Below, in pieces: positions 48,972-58,875 of a stretch of 64,000 nucleotides of DNA. Below the pieces are notes generated by a model, which was not told the origin of the DNA, searched no databases, and was given only the letters and a program-made list of their open reading frames with translations. The position numbers and the translations under genes were made by a program. Each line of letters opens with the position of its first letter. Position 1 is the stretch's first letter. Location: NCBI GenBank assembly GCA_903822825.1, contig CAIJQQ010000002.1:1-64000 (forward strand), given 5' to 3'. Origin of the DNA: an uncultured Burkholderiales bacterium (GTDB lineage: Bacteria > Pseudomonadota > Gammaproteobacteria > Burkholderiales > Burkholderiaceae_C).

Positions 48972-49903
48972 GCGGAAACCTTTTTCAGTGTGAACCCGAC
49001 ACGCGGGAAGTGGACGTGGACGGTGCCCGCGCGTTCATCGCTGCGGCGCAGGGTGTACCGGGTGCGGGTGGCCGCGATCAGCTCACCCTCGGTCGGCTCC
49101 AAACCAAAGTTGTCGGCCGCGATCACCACCGGGCTGCCCAGCGCGATGCCGTGCTCGTCCTGGAAGACCTCGCCCTGCACAGCGGCGGGCGTTGAACTGC
49201 GGGCCAACTGCAAGGCTTCTTCGGCGCTGCATTTGCCGGGTGTGCCGTGGCCAATGGTCTTCATGCGGGCCATCCAGTTTTTGACTTCGGGTGTGGCGTC
49301 CAGAATGCCCGCCAAGGCGGGTGTGCGTTCTTGCGTGAACCACAGCGGGTGGTAAGCCGCAAAGTCGGCCACGCAAGGCTGGGCACCGAACAAAAAGTCT
49401 TGCCCGTGCAGCATGTTGGCGATGCGGCGCAGGTAGCTTTTGTAGATGCCGGCGGCATCGGTGGACGACATGCGCGCTGCGCCACTGCGCATGGCGGTGC
49501 GGTCGGCCACAAAAGCCTGCACACCCTCAGCGGGTGCGCCGGCAAAGACCTGTGCCACGCCAGCGGGCTGGAAGTTGTAGGCCATCGACGCCGCGAACAA
49601 GGCGCTGTCTGCCCACTGCGCCACGATGCGCGCTGCGCCTTTGACGGCATCGGGGTAGATCGTGGGCGTGGGTGCCAAGTGCTCCAGCACATCGCAGATC
49701 AAGGCGGTGTCGCAGTAAATGTCTGCGCCGATTTGCAGCACGGGCGTTTTGCGGTAACCGCCTGTGAGCGCTGTCAGGTCGGGCTTGGGCATGATCATGG
49801 GGATGAACACGCTCTTCCAGGCCAGTTGCTTGTGGCCCAGAATCAGCCGGACCTTCTCGGCAAACGGCGAAGTCGGGTAATGGTGGAGGATCAATTCGGA
49901 CAT
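48968..49903 (-). CDS. Glutathione S-transferase-family protein
   Basis: The 311-residue protein starts with a thioredoxin-like GST N-domain: LILHHYPTSPFAEKVRLIL, GYRKTPVLQIGADIYCDT. An all-helical C-domain with PCVADFAAYHPLWF follows. It is longer than a usual GST (about 210), with an extra C-terminal beta-rich region of about 90 residues. It lies ten bases after the MDR reductase gene and overlaps the SDR gene. The function is uncertain; detoxification or isomerisation of a CoA or aromatic intermediate would suit the context. Confidence 0.82.
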   Translation of the reverse strand: MSELILHHYPTSPFAEKVRLILGHKQLAWKSVFIPMIMPKPDLTALTGGYRKTPVLQIGADIYCDTALICDVLEHLAPTPTIYPDAVKGAARIVAQWADSALFAASMAYNFQPAGVAQVFAGAPAEGVQAFVADRTAMRSGAARMSSTDAAGIYKSYLRRIANMLHGQDFLFGAQPCVADFAAYHPLWFTQERTPALAGILDATPEVKNWMARMKTIGHGTPGKCSAEEALQLARSSTPAAVQGEVFQDEHGIALGSPVVIAADNFGLEPTEGELIAATRTRYTLRRSDERAGTVHVHFPRVGFTLKKVSA

Positions 49904-49913
49904 GGGGCTTGCC

Positions 49914-50930
49914 TCAGATCAACTTGACCAATTGCTTGCCGAAGTTTTTGCCTTTGAGCAAGCCGAGGAAGGCCTCAGGTGCCGCTGCCAGGCCTTGGGC
50001 CACGGATTCGCGGGGGCGCAACTTGCCGGTGCCGATCAGGGTGCCGAGTTCTTGCAGCGCCTCGGGCCAAACTTCCATGTGCTCGCTGACGATGAAGCCT
50101 TCGATCTTCATGCGGTTGACCAGAATCAAGGCGGGGCTGCTCATGGGCAGTGGGGCACCATCGTAGCCCGCAATCATGCCGCACACCGCAATGCGGGCAA
50201 AGGCGTTGGTGCGCAGCATCACTGCATCCAAAACCATGCCGCCGACGTTTTCAAAGTGGCCATCGATGCCGTTCGGGCAGGCTTCGCGCAGTGCTTTGGA
50301 CAGGTTCATGGCGTCTTTGTGCTCCTTGTAGTCGATGCAGGCGTCAAAGCCCAGTTCATTGACCACGTAATCGCACTTGTCTTTGCCACCGGCAATGCCG
50401 ACCACGCGGCAGCCACGTGCCTTGGCCAAAGCACCATAAGCACTGCCCACCGCGCCGCTGGCAGCACTCACCGTGACGGTTTCGCCCGCTTTTGGGGCGA
50501 TGATTTTGCACAGGCCATACCAAGCGGTCACGCCGGGCATGCCAACGGCCCCCAGGTAATGGGACAGTGGCACATGGGTGGTGTCGACTTTGCGCAGTGC
50601 GCCCAACACGTTGGCATCGACCACGCTGTACTCTTGCCAGCCGCCCATGCCCACCACATGGTCGCCGACTTGGAACTTGGGGTGTTGGCTTTCCAACACT
50701 TCGCCCACCGTGCCGCCGATCATCACCTGACCCAGAGGCTGGGGCACCGCGTAGCTCTTGCTCTCGTTCATGCGGCCGCGCATGTAGGGGTCCAGGCTCA
50801 TGAAGTGGTGCTTGACCAGGACTTGGCCGTCTTGTAAAGCCGGAATCGGGGCTTCGACGAGCTTGAAGTTGGCCGCAGTGGCTTCGCCCTGGGGGCGGTT
50901 GTCAAGCACGATTTGGTGGTTGATGGTCAT
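49914..50930 (-). CDS. Zinc-independent NADP-dependent medium-chain reductase (CurA/YncB-like)
   Basis: This is a 338-residue MDR-family double-bond reductase. VLVKHHFMSLDPYMRGRMNE at the N-terminus is diagnostic for the leukotriene/curcumin reductase group. The cofactor segment VSAASGAVGSAYGALAKARG follows, and structural zinc cysteines are missing, as usual for the group. It probably reduces an alpha-beta-unsaturated ketone or aldehyde. It belongs to the minus-strand acyl-CoA gene block. Confidence 0.87.
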   Translation of the reverse strand: MTINHQIVLDNRPQGEATAANFKLVEAPIPALQDGQVLVKHHFMSLDPYMRGRMNESKSYAVPQPLGQVMIGGTVGEVLESQHPKFQVGDHVVGMGGWQEYSVVDANVLGALRKVDTTHVPLSHYLGAVGMPGVTAWYGLCKIIAPKAGETVTVSAASGAVGSAYGALAKARGCRVVGIAGGKDKCDYVVNELGFDACIDYKEHKDAMNLSKALREACPNGIDGHFENVGGMVLDAVMLRTNAFARIAVCGMIAGYDGAPLPMSSPALILVNRMKIEGFIVSEHMEVWPEALQELGTLIGTGKLRPRESVAQGLAAAPEAFLGLLKGKNFGKQLVKLI

Positions 50931-50974
50931 TGATGAGTCTCCTTGAGTGTGTGAGTGCGTGAAATCGTTAACGT

Positions 50975-51397
50975 TTAATCGGTGGACGGGCTTTGGGTGT
51001 CACGCCGTGCCACGTATTTGAAAGTGCCGGTGGCCGTGGCGCAGAGCTGGCCTTGCGTGTCATAGATGCGGCCCTCAGTGAAGGCCATGGTGCGCGTTCG
51101 GTGTTGCAGATGGCCTTTGCCAACGAGCTTTTGCCCTGCAGGCACTTTGGCCGGGCGCATGAAGGAGGTCTTCATTTCGATGGTGACCACACCCATTTGC
51201 GGGTCAGCACTTCTCGCTGCTGTGGCCATGATCACGTCCAAAAAGGTCATGACCGCGCCGCCATGTGTGACCTCAAAGGAATTGAGGTGTTCAGGGCGCG
51301 GTGCAAAATGCATCTCGGATTCTCCGCCCTCGAATTTTTCCAGCGTGAAACCCAGGTGTTCAACGAATGGGATGTGGGCGCCAAAAGGGATGCTCAT
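50975..51397 (-). CDS. PaaI-family hot-dog thioesterase
   Basis: This 140-residue acyl-CoA thioesterase shows HLGFTLEKFEGGESEMHFAP, VTHGGAVMTFLDVIMATAAR and VTIEMKTSFMRPA. These are characteristic of the PaaI/YdiI group, with the Asn/Glu-type active site near EVTHGGAVMTF. Start at 51397, because the upstream open frame is non-conserved and overlaps the spacer to the SDR gene. It probably releases stalled CoA thioesters in the catabolic block. Confidence 0.87.
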   Translation of the reverse strand: MSIPFGAHIPFVEHLGFTLEKFEGGESEMHFAPRPEHLNSFEVTHGGAVMTFLDVIMATAARSADPQMGVVTIEMKTSFMRPAKVPAGQKLVGKGHLQHRTRTMAFTEGRIYDTQGQLCATATGTFKYVARRDTQSPSTD

Positions 51398-51417
51398 GTC
51401 CAGACTCAAGGCGTGGC

Positions 51418-52209
51418 TCAGCCGCCAATGATGGCGCTGACGCCACCGTCCACGGCCATCCATTGGCCAGTGATGTGTTTGCCTGCGTCGGACGCGAACA
51501 ACAAAGCCAATCCTTTGAGGTCTTCATCATCGCCCAATCGGCGCAGTGGAGCGCCAGCCGCCATCTTCTCTGCGCCCAGCTTTTCGAGCAGACCGTAGGT
51601 CATTTTGCTGGGGAAAAAGCCAGGACAAATCGCATTGACGGTGATGCCGTGCTCACCCCACTCGCCTGCCAGTGCGCGGGTGAAGTTGACAACCGCACCT
51701 TTGGAGGTGTTGTAGGCGATGGTCTTCATCTCGGACGGGTTGCCTGCCAAGCCGGCAATGGAGGCGACGTTCAGGATGCGGCCTTTGCCACGCGGAATCA
51801 TGCAGCGCTTGGCCACTTCCTGCGAAAGGATGAAGTAGCCCCGCACGTTGAGGTTCATGACCTTGTCCCAGGCCGCCACCGGGTGGTCTTCTGCGGGGGC
51901 ACCCCAAGTGGCGCCTGCATTGTTCACCAGGATGTCGATGGGGCCCATGCGCTCGATGGTTTCGTTGGCCAAGCGGCGGATGTCTTCTTCTTTGGCGCAG
52001 TCGGCCGCGATCCAGCGGGCATCAATGCCTGCCGCTTGCAGTTCGGCTGCCGCCTGTTCGAGGTCTTCGGCTTTGCGTGAGCTGAGCATGATCTTGGCCC
52101 CGGCTTCGCCCAGCGCGTGGGCCATTTGCAGTCCCAGGCCTCGGGAGCCGCCAGTGACCAAAGCCACCTGGCCAGTCAGATCAAAGAGTTGTTGTGTGGT
52201 GCGTGCCAT
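51418..52209 (-). CDS. Short-chain dehydrogenase/reductase
   Basis: This 263-residue SDR has VTGGSRGLGLQMAHALGEAG (cofactor), NNAGATWGAP, and NVASIAGLAGNPSEMKTIAYNTSKGAVVNF in the catalytic region (Ser, Tyr-x3-Lys). It resembles gluconate 5-dehydrogenase/3-ketoacyl reductase types. It is probably a 3-hydroxyacyl or beta-keto step enzyme in the block, twelve bases after the serine hydrolase gene. Confidence 0.88.
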   Translation of the reverse strand: MARTTQQLFDLTGQVALVTGGSRGLGLQMAHALGEAGAKIMLSSRKAEDLEQAAAELQAAGIDARWIAADCAKEEDIRRLANETIERMGPIDILVNNAGATWGAPAEDHPVAAWDKVMNLNVRGYFILSQEVAKRCMIPRGKGRILNVASIAGLAGNPSEMKTIAYNTSKGAVVNFTRALAGEWGEHGITVNAICPGFFPSKMTYGLLEKLGAEKMAAGAPLRRLGDDEDLKGLALLFASDAGKHITGQWMAVDGGVSAIIGG

Positions 52210-52221
52210 AGAAAGGTTCCT

Positions 52222-53547
52222 TTACTTCATCAAATGCTTGGCCAGCGCCATGTAGGCGGGCAGCGAGGTGGGGTCATTGAACGGGTTGTTGGGCATGGGA
52301 TGGGATGCAAAACGAGCGATCACCATCTCGGCCTTGGGGTCCACATAAATGGCTTGGCCGTGGATGCCACGGGCCGAGTAAGCGCCGTGCTCGTTGTTCG
52401 ACACCCACCACATGTTGCGGTAAGACCAGCCGGGCAAGGTGGGGTAAGTCGCTTGCGGGAAAGCGCTCTTGTCACCACCTTTGGCGATGTCTTGCACAAC
52501 AGCAGCCGGGATGATTTGCTGGCCGTTGAAGCGGCCTTGATTGCGCATCATCTCGCCAAAGCGGGCCATGTCTCGCAGGCCTGCGTTGAGACCGCCGCCC
52601 GCAAACTCATTGCCCACGCTGTCGACTGTGAAATAAGCGTCCTGCTCAGCGCCCATGCGAGACCAGATGCGTTCGGACAGGAGTTGGCCAATCGATTGCC
52701 CCGTAACACGGCGAATCACCCAACCCAAAGCGTCCGAGTTGACCGTCTTGTAGGCAAACGCTCCTCCGTGCTCCCCTTCTTTTTTGACGGTTTGCAAAAA
52801 TTCGTAGAAAGTCTGTGGGCCTTGGTAACCTGGTGGGCGGGGCAAAACGCCACCTGCACGGGTGTGCTGCCAGATTTCGGCATTGGGGTCGAGGTAGTTT
52901 TCGCTGTATTTCAAGCCCGTGCGCATGTCCAGAACTTGGCGAAGGGTGGCGTCACCAAAGGCACTGTCCTTGAGTTCGGGCACATATTGCGCGACAGTGG
53001 CGGTCTCATCGATTTTGCCTTCGGCCACCAACATGGCGCCCAAAGTGCCAAAAAACGATTTGGTGACCGACATGGAAATGTGTTGACCTTCTGGGCGCAG
53101 TGCGCCAGCGTAACGCTCATAAACGATGCGGCCCTTGTGCAGGACGACGATGCCATCGGTGTAATTGGCGTTGAAGGCTTCGCCCCAAGTCAGAGGGGTG
53201 TTCTTGCCCAAGGGGAGAAAGCTCACGGCATCCAGGTCATCGCGCAATGCACGGGGCAAAGGCACAGGTTGGCCAATGCCACGTGAGACCTGAGTGGTGG
53301 GCATCAACTGCCGAAAGTTTGAAAAGCTCCAACGTGTCTGTGGAAATTTGTAGCCTGAGCCATCCGCAAAGCGGACCACTTTGTCGGCGGGCGGAGGCGA
53401 ACCCTGCATCCAACCCAACTTGACGGGATCGGTTTGCTCGGCGGTGGGCAGTGTAGGCGTAGGTGTCTGTGCGCTTGAATGGCTCATGCTGGCTGCCAAG
53501 AGCCACCCCATGGCCCATGGAAGAGCAAGAGGTTTGACGGTGTTCAT
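52222..53547 (-). CDS. Exported serine hydrolase, class C beta-lactamase-like
   Basis: The 441-residue product from the ATG at 53547 has a signal peptide ending near SHSSAQ. The penicillin-binding-protein-like fold has SMSVTKSFFGTL (SxxK nucleophile) and the Tyr motif Tyr-x-Glu/Asn in LKYSENY. It is similar to esterases and 6-aminohexanoate-dimer hydrolases. A true beta-lactamase role is unlikely in this metabolic context; it may release a carboxylic acid from an ester outside the cytoplasm. AGGAGA precedes the start. The open frame upstream is not conserved. Confidence 0.84.
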   Translation of the reverse strand: MNTVKPLALPWAMGWLLAASMSHSSAQTPTPTLPTAEQTDPVKLGWMQGSPPPADKVVRFADGSGYKFPQTRWSFSNFRQLMPTTQVSRGIGQPVPLPRALRDDLDAVSFLPLGKNTPLTWGEAFNANYTDGIVVLHKGRIVYERYAGALRPEGQHISMSVTKSFFGTLGAMLVAEGKIDETATVAQYVPELKDSAFGDATLRQVLDMRTGLKYSENYLDPNAEIWQHTRAGGVLPRPPGYQGPQTFYEFLQTVKKEGEHGGAFAYKTVNSDALGWVIRRVTGQSIGQLLSERIWSRMGAEQDAYFTVDSVGNEFAGGGLNAGLRDMARFGEMMRNQGRFNGQQIIPAAVVQDIAKGGDKSAFPQATYPTLPGWSYRNMWWVSNNEHGAYSARGIHGQAIYVDPKAEMVIARFASHPMPNNPFNDPTSLPAYMALAKHLMK

Positions 53548-53584
53548 GGCGGGTCTCCTGTGTGTTGTTGTTGGAATCTGCGGG

Positions 53585-55399
53585 TCAGAAAGCGTCTTCG
53601 TGCAGGTCGGCGCAAGTCGGGTCGCGGCTGCTGACCACCCCCAGCCAAGCCCCGATCTTGGGCAACTCGTAGCGGAAGAAGTAGCGGCAGGCCGCACGGC
53701 GACCCTGGGCAGCCGGGGTGTTGTTGCCTTCCAGGCTGGCCGCGACATCGAGCCAGATCCAGGCGATCACGGTGTGGCCAAAGGCCTGCAAGTAGGGCAC
53801 GGCGTTGGCCAGGGCTTGAGCAGGCTCGGCACCGTCCCAAGCTTGCTGGGTGGCTCGGCCGATTTGCTGGAGCGCGTCACGCAAAGCCGCAGCTTCAGGA
53901 GCCCAACTGGGCTCGGCCTTGGCTGCTGTGGTCAACATGCGCGCGCCCAGCAGTTGCAGACCGCGGCCGTTTTCCATCAGCACCTTGCGGCCCAGCAGGT
54001 CCATGGCCTGGATGCCGTGTGTGCCCTCGTGGATCATGTTCAGGCGGTTGTCGCGCCAATACTGCTCGACCGGGAAGTCACGGGTGTAGCCGTAGCCGCC
54101 GTGGATTTGAATGGCCAAACTGTTGGCCTCCAGGCACCACTCACTGGGGAAACTCTTGGCGATCGGCGTGAGCACTTCGAGCAGCAAGCGCGAAACGTCG
54201 GCGTCATCGGCGGTGCCCGTGTGCTGCTCGTCCACCAAACGGGCGCAATACAGGGCAAGTGCCAGGGCGCCTTCAGAATAGGATTTTTGCGCCAGCAGCA
54301 TGCGCTTGATGTCGGCGTGCTCGATGATGCGAACCTGAGGGCGGCTGGCGTCTTTGCCCCCTGCCCCGCTGGGACGGCCCTGTGGTCTGTTTTTGGCGTA
54401 GTCGAGGCTGGCGTAGTAACCCGCCATGCCCAGCATGGTGGCGGCCATCCCTACGCCGATGCGAGCTTCGTTCATCATGTGGAACATGCAACGCAGGCCT
54501 TCGCCGGGTTGGCCTACGAGATACCCCACGGCTCCTGTGCCGCCTCGCAACGGGTACTTGCCCTCGCCAAAGTTCAGCAGCGTGTTGGTCGTGCCGCGCC
54601 AGCCGCATTTGTGGTTCAGGCCCGCCAGCGCCACGTCGTTGCGCTCACCGGTGAGTTGGCCGTCGGTGCCTACCAGTTTTTTAGGCACGATGAAGAGCGA
54701 GATGCCCTTGACGCCCGGCACCAGCTGGCCGTTCGCATCAGGGATTTTGGCCAGCACCAGGTGGATGATGTTCTCGGAGAGTTCATGCTCGCCAGAGGAG
54801 ATCCACATCTTGTTGCCCTTGAGCCGGTAACGGGCCCCCAGAGCGTCGGATTCAAAACCCTCACCATCGGGTGTGGCGCGGGTCATCACGTCGCTCAGCG
54901 ACGAGCCCGCTTGCGGCTCGGACAGGCACATGGTGCCCGAAAAGCGCCCCCTGAATTCATTCAGTGCAAACACCTGCTTTTGCAAATCGGTGCCGTGCAC
55001 CATCAATAAATTGGCGTTGCCACTGGTGAGCATGCCCGAGCCGATGCTGACCGAAGCCATGGCGAAAAAGGCGTTGGCAGCCGCTTCCACCGTGTAAGGC
55101 AGCTGCATGCCGCCGATGTCGTAATCCTGCGCGGCGCTGAGCATGCCCGACTCGGCATAGGCTTTGTAGGCGTCGTGCGTGGCTTGGGGCAGCGTGACTT
55201 TTTCGCCGTCAAAGTGCGGCTCTTGCGTGTCCACCAGGCGGTTGAACGGGGCGTACTTCTCTCGGGCGATGCGCTCGCAGGTGTCAAGAACGGCGTCAAA
55301 GGTTTCGCGCGAATGGTCTGTGAATCGCTCACGGGACTGCAGAGCTTCGACCTGCAGCCAGTCGTGGAGCAAAAAATCAACGGTGGGACGCAGGCTCAT
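53585..55399 (-). CDS. Acyl-CoA dehydrogenase, 600-residue FadE5-like type
   Basis: This FAD-dependent acyl-CoA dehydrogenase performs the first oxidation of beta-oxidation. The 604 residues include the MCLSEPQAGSSLSDVMTRAT segment, NKMWISSGEHELSENIIHLV, and the catalytic-Glu segment IHEGTHGIQAMDLLGRK. An extra C-terminal helical domain distinguishes this type (about 600 residues) from the 380-residue enzymes. A strong terminator lies 22 bases upstream, between thiolase and this gene. Confidence 0.92.
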   Translation of the reverse strand: MSLRPTVDFLLHDWLQVEALQSRERFTDHSRETFDAVLDTCERIAREKYAPFNRLVDTQEPHFDGEKVTLPQATHDAYKAYAESGMLSAAQDYDIGGMQLPYTVEAAANAFFAMASVSIGSGMLTSGNANLLMVHGTDLQKQVFALNEFRGRFSGTMCLSEPQAGSSLSDVMTRATPDGEGFESDALGARYRLKGNKMWISSGEHELSENIIHLVLAKIPDANGQLVPGVKGISLFIVPKKLVGTDGQLTGERNDVALAGLNHKCGWRGTTNTLLNFGEGKYPLRGGTGAVGYLVGQPGEGLRCMFHMMNEARIGVGMAATMLGMAGYYASLDYAKNRPQGRPSGAGGKDASRPQVRIIEHADIKRMLLAQKSYSEGALALALYCARLVDEQHTGTADDADVSRLLLEVLTPIAKSFPSEWCLEANSLAIQIHGGYGYTRDFPVEQYWRDNRLNMIHEGTHGIQAMDLLGRKVLMENGRGLQLLGARMLTTAAKAEPSWAPEAAALRDALQQIGRATQQAWDGAEPAQALANAVPYLQAFGHTVIAWIWLDVAASLEGNNTPAAQGRRAACRYFFRYELPKIGAWLGVVSSRDPTCADLHEDAF

Positions 55400-55421
55400 G
55401 TCAGTTCATCTCTTCCAAATG

Positions 55422-55453
55422 AAAAAGGGCAAGAGGCATCATGCCTCCTGCCC
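55422..55453 (-). terminator. Rho-independent terminator between thiolase and acyl-CoA dehydrogenase genes
   Basis: Arms GGGCA-a-GAGGCAT (55427-55439) and ATGCCTC-c-TGCCC (55441-55453) pair over 12 bp with one internal mismatch. On the minus strand they are followed by TTTTT. It lies 44 bases after the thiolase stop and ahead of the acyl-CoA dehydrogenase start. Confidence 0.82.
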
Positions 55454-55497
55454 CTGTTCGGATCAGCCATCCAGGCGACAGCCGATGCAGTACACGT

Positions 55498-56673
55498 TCA
55501 CAGCACTTCGAAAATGCCGCAAGCGCCCATGCCGCCGCCAATGCACATGGTCACGGCCACGCGCTTGGCGCCTCGGCGCTTGCCTTCGATCAAGGCGTGG
55601 CCGGTCAGGCGCTGGCCCGACACACCGTAGGGGTGGCCCACCGCGATCGCGCCACCGTTGACGTTCAAACGGTCAGCCGGGATGCCCAGTTTGTCGCGGC
55701 AGTACAGCACCTGCACGGCAAACGCTTCGTTGAGCTCCCACAGGTCGATGTCGTTGACTGTGAGGCCCAAGCGCGCCAGCGCTTTGGGCACGGCGTACAC
55801 CGGGCCAATGCCCATTTCGTCAGGCTCGCAACCAGCCACAGCAAAACCCAGGAAGCGACCCAGGGGTTTGAGGCCCTTTTGCTCAGCGAGTTTTTCGTCC
55901 ATCAGCACGCAAGCGCCTGCACCATCTGAGAATTGGCTGGCGTTACCAGCGGTGACCAAGCCACCGGGCAGCGCAGAGCGCAAGCCGCTGATGGCGTCCA
56001 CCGTGGTGCCTTCGCGCAGACCCTCGTCCACGCTCACGGTCACTTGTTTGGTGGTCAGGCCCATGACCTTGTCGATCACGCCTTGCGTTACCGTGATGGG
56101 AGCGATTTCGTCGTTGAACAGGCCAGCGGCTTGCGCAGCGCAGGCTTTTTGCTGGCTGGCTGCACCATAAGCGTCCATCACGTCGCGGCCGATTTTGTAG
56201 CGCTTGGCCACTTGTTCGGCGGTTTGCAGCATGTTCCAGTAGATCTCAGGCTTTTGCTTGGCCAAGGCCATGTCTTGCAGCATGTGGGTATTCATCTCTT
56301 GCTGGACGCAAGAAATGCTTTCCACACCGCCAGCCACATACACCTGGCCTTCGCCCGCGATGATGCGTTGCGCGGCCAGGGCAATGGTTTGCAGGCCAGA
56401 TGAGCAAAAACGGTTGACGGTCATGCCAGACACCGAAATGGGCAGACCGGCCTTGAGGGCGATCTGGCGTGCGATGTTGGCGCCAGTGGCGCCTTCGGGT
56501 GTGGCGCAGCCCATGATCACGTCTTCGACTTCGGCGGCATCAATGCCTGCGCGGGCCACAGCGTGTTGCACGGCGTGACCACCCAAAGTGGCGCCGTGGG
56601 TCATGTTGAATGCGCCCTTCCAGCTCTTGGCCAGAGGGGTGCGTGCGGTAGATACGATGACAGCATTGGTCAT
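55498..56673 (-). CDS. Acetyl-CoA C-acyltransferase (thiolase)
   Basis: This 391-residue thiolase cleaves 3-ketoacyl-CoA. The acylated Cys lies in [30 protein letters not shown] contains the His, and [11 protein letters not shown] holds the second Cys. Length and motifs are complete. It is FadA-like rather than PhaA-like. It follows the fadB-like gene after 58 bases, the classical order for multi-step beta-oxidation, and ends in a strong terminator. Confidence 0.95.
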   Translation of the reverse strand: MTNAVIVSTARTPLAKSWKGAFNMTHGATLGGHAVQHAVARAGIDAAEVEDVIMGCATPEGATGANIARQIALKAGLPISVSGMTVNRFCSSGLQTIALAAQRIIAGEGQVYVAGGVESISCVQQEMNTHMLQDMALAKQKPEIYWNMLQTAEQVAKRYKIGRDVMDAYGAASQQKACAAQAAGLFNDEIAPITVTQGVIDKVMGLTTKQVTVSVDEGLREGTTVDAISGLRSALPGGLVTAGNASQFSDGAGACVLMDEKLAEQKGLKPLGRFLGFAVAGCEPDEMGIGPVYAVPKALARLGLTVNDIDLWELNEAFAVQVLYCRDKLGIPADRLNVNGGAIAVGHPYGVSGQRLTGHALIEGKRRGAKRVAVTMCIGGGMGACGIFEVL

Positions 56674-56731
56674 GAGGGTCCTTTCAAATGGCGGACAGCG
56701 CTAAACAGCTGTCCTGCCAAAATTTAAAAAA

Positions 56732-58843
56732 TCAATTGAACGTTTTACCTTCGGCCACCAGACGTGCCAGCAAAGGAGCGGGCTGCCAGAAATTGGCGTC
56801 GTCGTGGGGGTTTTTGGCAAAGCCCTTCATGGCTTCGGCCACGTTGAACAAGCCCACCGTGTCGGCGTACAGCATCGGGCCGCCGCGCCAGAACGGGAAG
56901 CCGTAACCGGTGATGTAGACCATGTCGATGTCGCTGGCCTTGCTGGCGATGCCCTCTTCCAGGATATGGCAGGCTTCGTTGACCAGCGAATACACCAAGC
57001 GCTGCACGATTTCATCGTCGGAAATTTTGCGGGCCGTGATGCCTTGCGCGGCGCGGTGTTTTTCGATCATCTCCACCACCACGGGGCTGGGAATCGCGTC
57101 GCGCTTGCCCGCTTGGTAGTCGTACCAGCCTGCGCCGGTTTTCTGACCATAGCGGCCCATTTCGCACAGCAAGTCAGCGGTTTTGCTGTACTTCATGTTC
57201 GGCTTTTCCTGGTAGCGGCGCTTGCGGATGGCCCAACCAATGTCGTTGCCAGCCAAATCGCCCATGCGGAAGGGGCCCATGGCAAAGCCAAACTTCTCAA
57301 CGGCCTTGTCCACTTGCGCGGGCGTGCAGCCTTCTTCGATCAGGAAGCCCGCTTGGCGGCTGTACTGCTCGATCATGCGGTTGCCAATGAAACCATCGCA
57401 CACGCCCGAAACCACCGAGGTTTTTTTGATCTTCTTGCCGATGGCCATCACGGTGGCCAGCACGTCTTTGGCGGTCTGGGCGCCACGCACCACTTCGAGC
57501 AGCTTCATCACGTTGGCCGGGCTGAAGAAGTGCATGCCAATCACGTCTTGCGGGCGCTTGGTAAAGCTGGCAATCTTGTTCACATCCAATGTGGAGGTGT
57601 TGGACGCCAAAATCGCACCGGGTTTCATCACTTCGTCGAGCTTCTTGAAGACGGCTTCTTTCACGCCCATTTCTTCAAACACGGCTTCGATCACCAGATC
57701 GGCTTGACCAATGTCGTCGTAGCTCAGCGTGGTCGACAGCAGCGCCATGCGCTCGTCGTACTTCTCTTGCTTGAGCTTTCCCTTTTTGACTTGGGCTTCG
57801 TAGTTTTTGCGGATGGTGGCCACGCCACGGTCGAGCGCGTCTTGTTTCATCTCGAGCATCTTGACCGGGATGCCCGCGTTCAAGAAGTTCATGGAGATGC
57901 CGCCACCCATGGTGCCTGCACCGATCACGGCGATCGATTTGATCTCGCGCTTGGGGGTGTCTTCTGGGACGTCAGGGATCTTGCTGGCCGCACGGTCGGC
58001 CACAAAGATGTGGCGCAGTGAGCGGCACTCGGGTGTCCACATCAGGTTGATGAAGATGTCGCGCTCGAAGACCATGCCGTCGTCGAACTTTTTCTTGGTG
58101 GCGGCTTCAACCGCGTCCACGCATTTGAGCGGTGCGGGCAGGTTTTTGGCCATGCCTTTGACCATGTTTCGCGCAAAGCCGAAGTAAGAGTCACCCAGAG
58201 GGTGCTTGCAAGGCAGGTTGCGGACCATGGGCATCGGGCTGCCGTCGGCGTGTTGAGCGGCCACTTTGCGGGCTAGGGCCAGCGCTTCTTCAGGCAAGGA
58301 TTCTGCCGATTGGGCCATCGCATCGAAAAGTTTTTGGCCGGGCAACATGGCGAGCATTTCGCTCATGATGGGCTCACCGCTGACGATCATGTTGAGCGCG
58401 GGCTCAACACCGATCACACGGGGCAGTCGCTGCGTGCCGCCCGCGCCGGGGATCAGGCCGAGTTTGACTTCGGGCAGCGCAATGCTGGTGCCGGGCGCTG
58501 CAATGCGGTAATGGCAACCCAGAGCCAGTTCCAGACCCCCGCCCATGGCGACCGAATGGATGGCTGCAACGATGGGCTTGTCAGAGTTTTCGCAGGCGCG
58601 GATGACCGACAACAAATTGGGCTCTTGGAGGGCTTTGGGCGAGCCAAATTCCTTGATGTCAGCGCCGCCCGAAAAGGCTTTGCCGCCACCGGTCAGCACA
58701 ATGGCTTTGACGGCCGGATCGGCGTTGGCTTGGGTCAGACCGTTGGCGATGCCCTGGCGAGTGGCCAGGCCCAGACCGTTGACGGGCGGGTTCATCAGGG
58801 TGATGACCGCCACGTCGCCGTGGACTTTGTATTCAGCTGTCAT
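56732..58843 (-). CDS. Bifunctional enoyl-CoA hydratase / 3-hydroxyacyl-CoA dehydrogenase (FadB-like)
   Basis: The 703-residue protein carries two enzymes. The N-terminal crotonase domain has GGGKAFSGGADIKEFG, AIHSVAMGGGLELALGCHYR and LPEVKLGLIPGAGGTQRLPR; both catalytic Glu are present. The C-terminal NAD-dependent dehydrogenase has SIAVIGAGTMGGGISMNFLN, ASNTSTLDVNKIA and MHFFSPANVMKLLEVV. It performs hydration and oxidation of enoyl-CoA. It is first of the fadB-fadA-acd group, with a TetR-type palindrome just upstream. Confidence 0.95.
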   Translation of the reverse strand: MTAEYKVHGDVAVITLMNPPVNGLGLATRQGIANGLTQANADPAVKAIVLTGGGKAFSGGADIKEFGSPKALQEPNLLSVIRACENSDKPIVAAIHSVAMGGGLELALGCHYRIAAPGTSIALPEVKLGLIPGAGGTQRLPRVIGVEPALNMIVSGEPIMSEMLAMLPGQKLFDAMAQSAESLPEEALALARKVAAQHADGSPMPMVRNLPCKHPLGDSYFGFARNMVKGMAKNLPAPLKCVDAVEAATKKKFDDGMVFERDIFINLMWTPECRSLRHIFVADRAASKIPDVPEDTPKREIKSIAVIGAGTMGGGISMNFLNAGIPVKMLEMKQDALDRGVATIRKNYEAQVKKGKLKQEKYDERMALLSTTLSYDDIGQADLVIEAVFEEMGVKEAVFKKLDEVMKPGAILASNTSTLDVNKIASFTKRPQDVIGMHFFSPANVMKLLEVVRGAQTAKDVLATVMAIGKKIKKTSVVSGVCDGFIGNRMIEQYSRQAGFLIEEGCTPAQVDKAVEKFGFAMGPFRMGDLAGNDIGWAIRKRRYQEKPNMKYSKTADLLCEMGRYGQKTGAGWYDYQAGKRDAIPSPVVVEMIEKHRAAQGITARKISDDEIVQRLVYSLVNEACHILEEGIASKASDIDMVYITGYGFPFWRGGPMLYADTVGLFNVAEAMKGFAKNPHDDANFWQPAPLLARLVAEGKTFN

Positions 58844-58875
58844 GCTGCAGTTCCTTGGGGTGAAAGATTAGAAAA

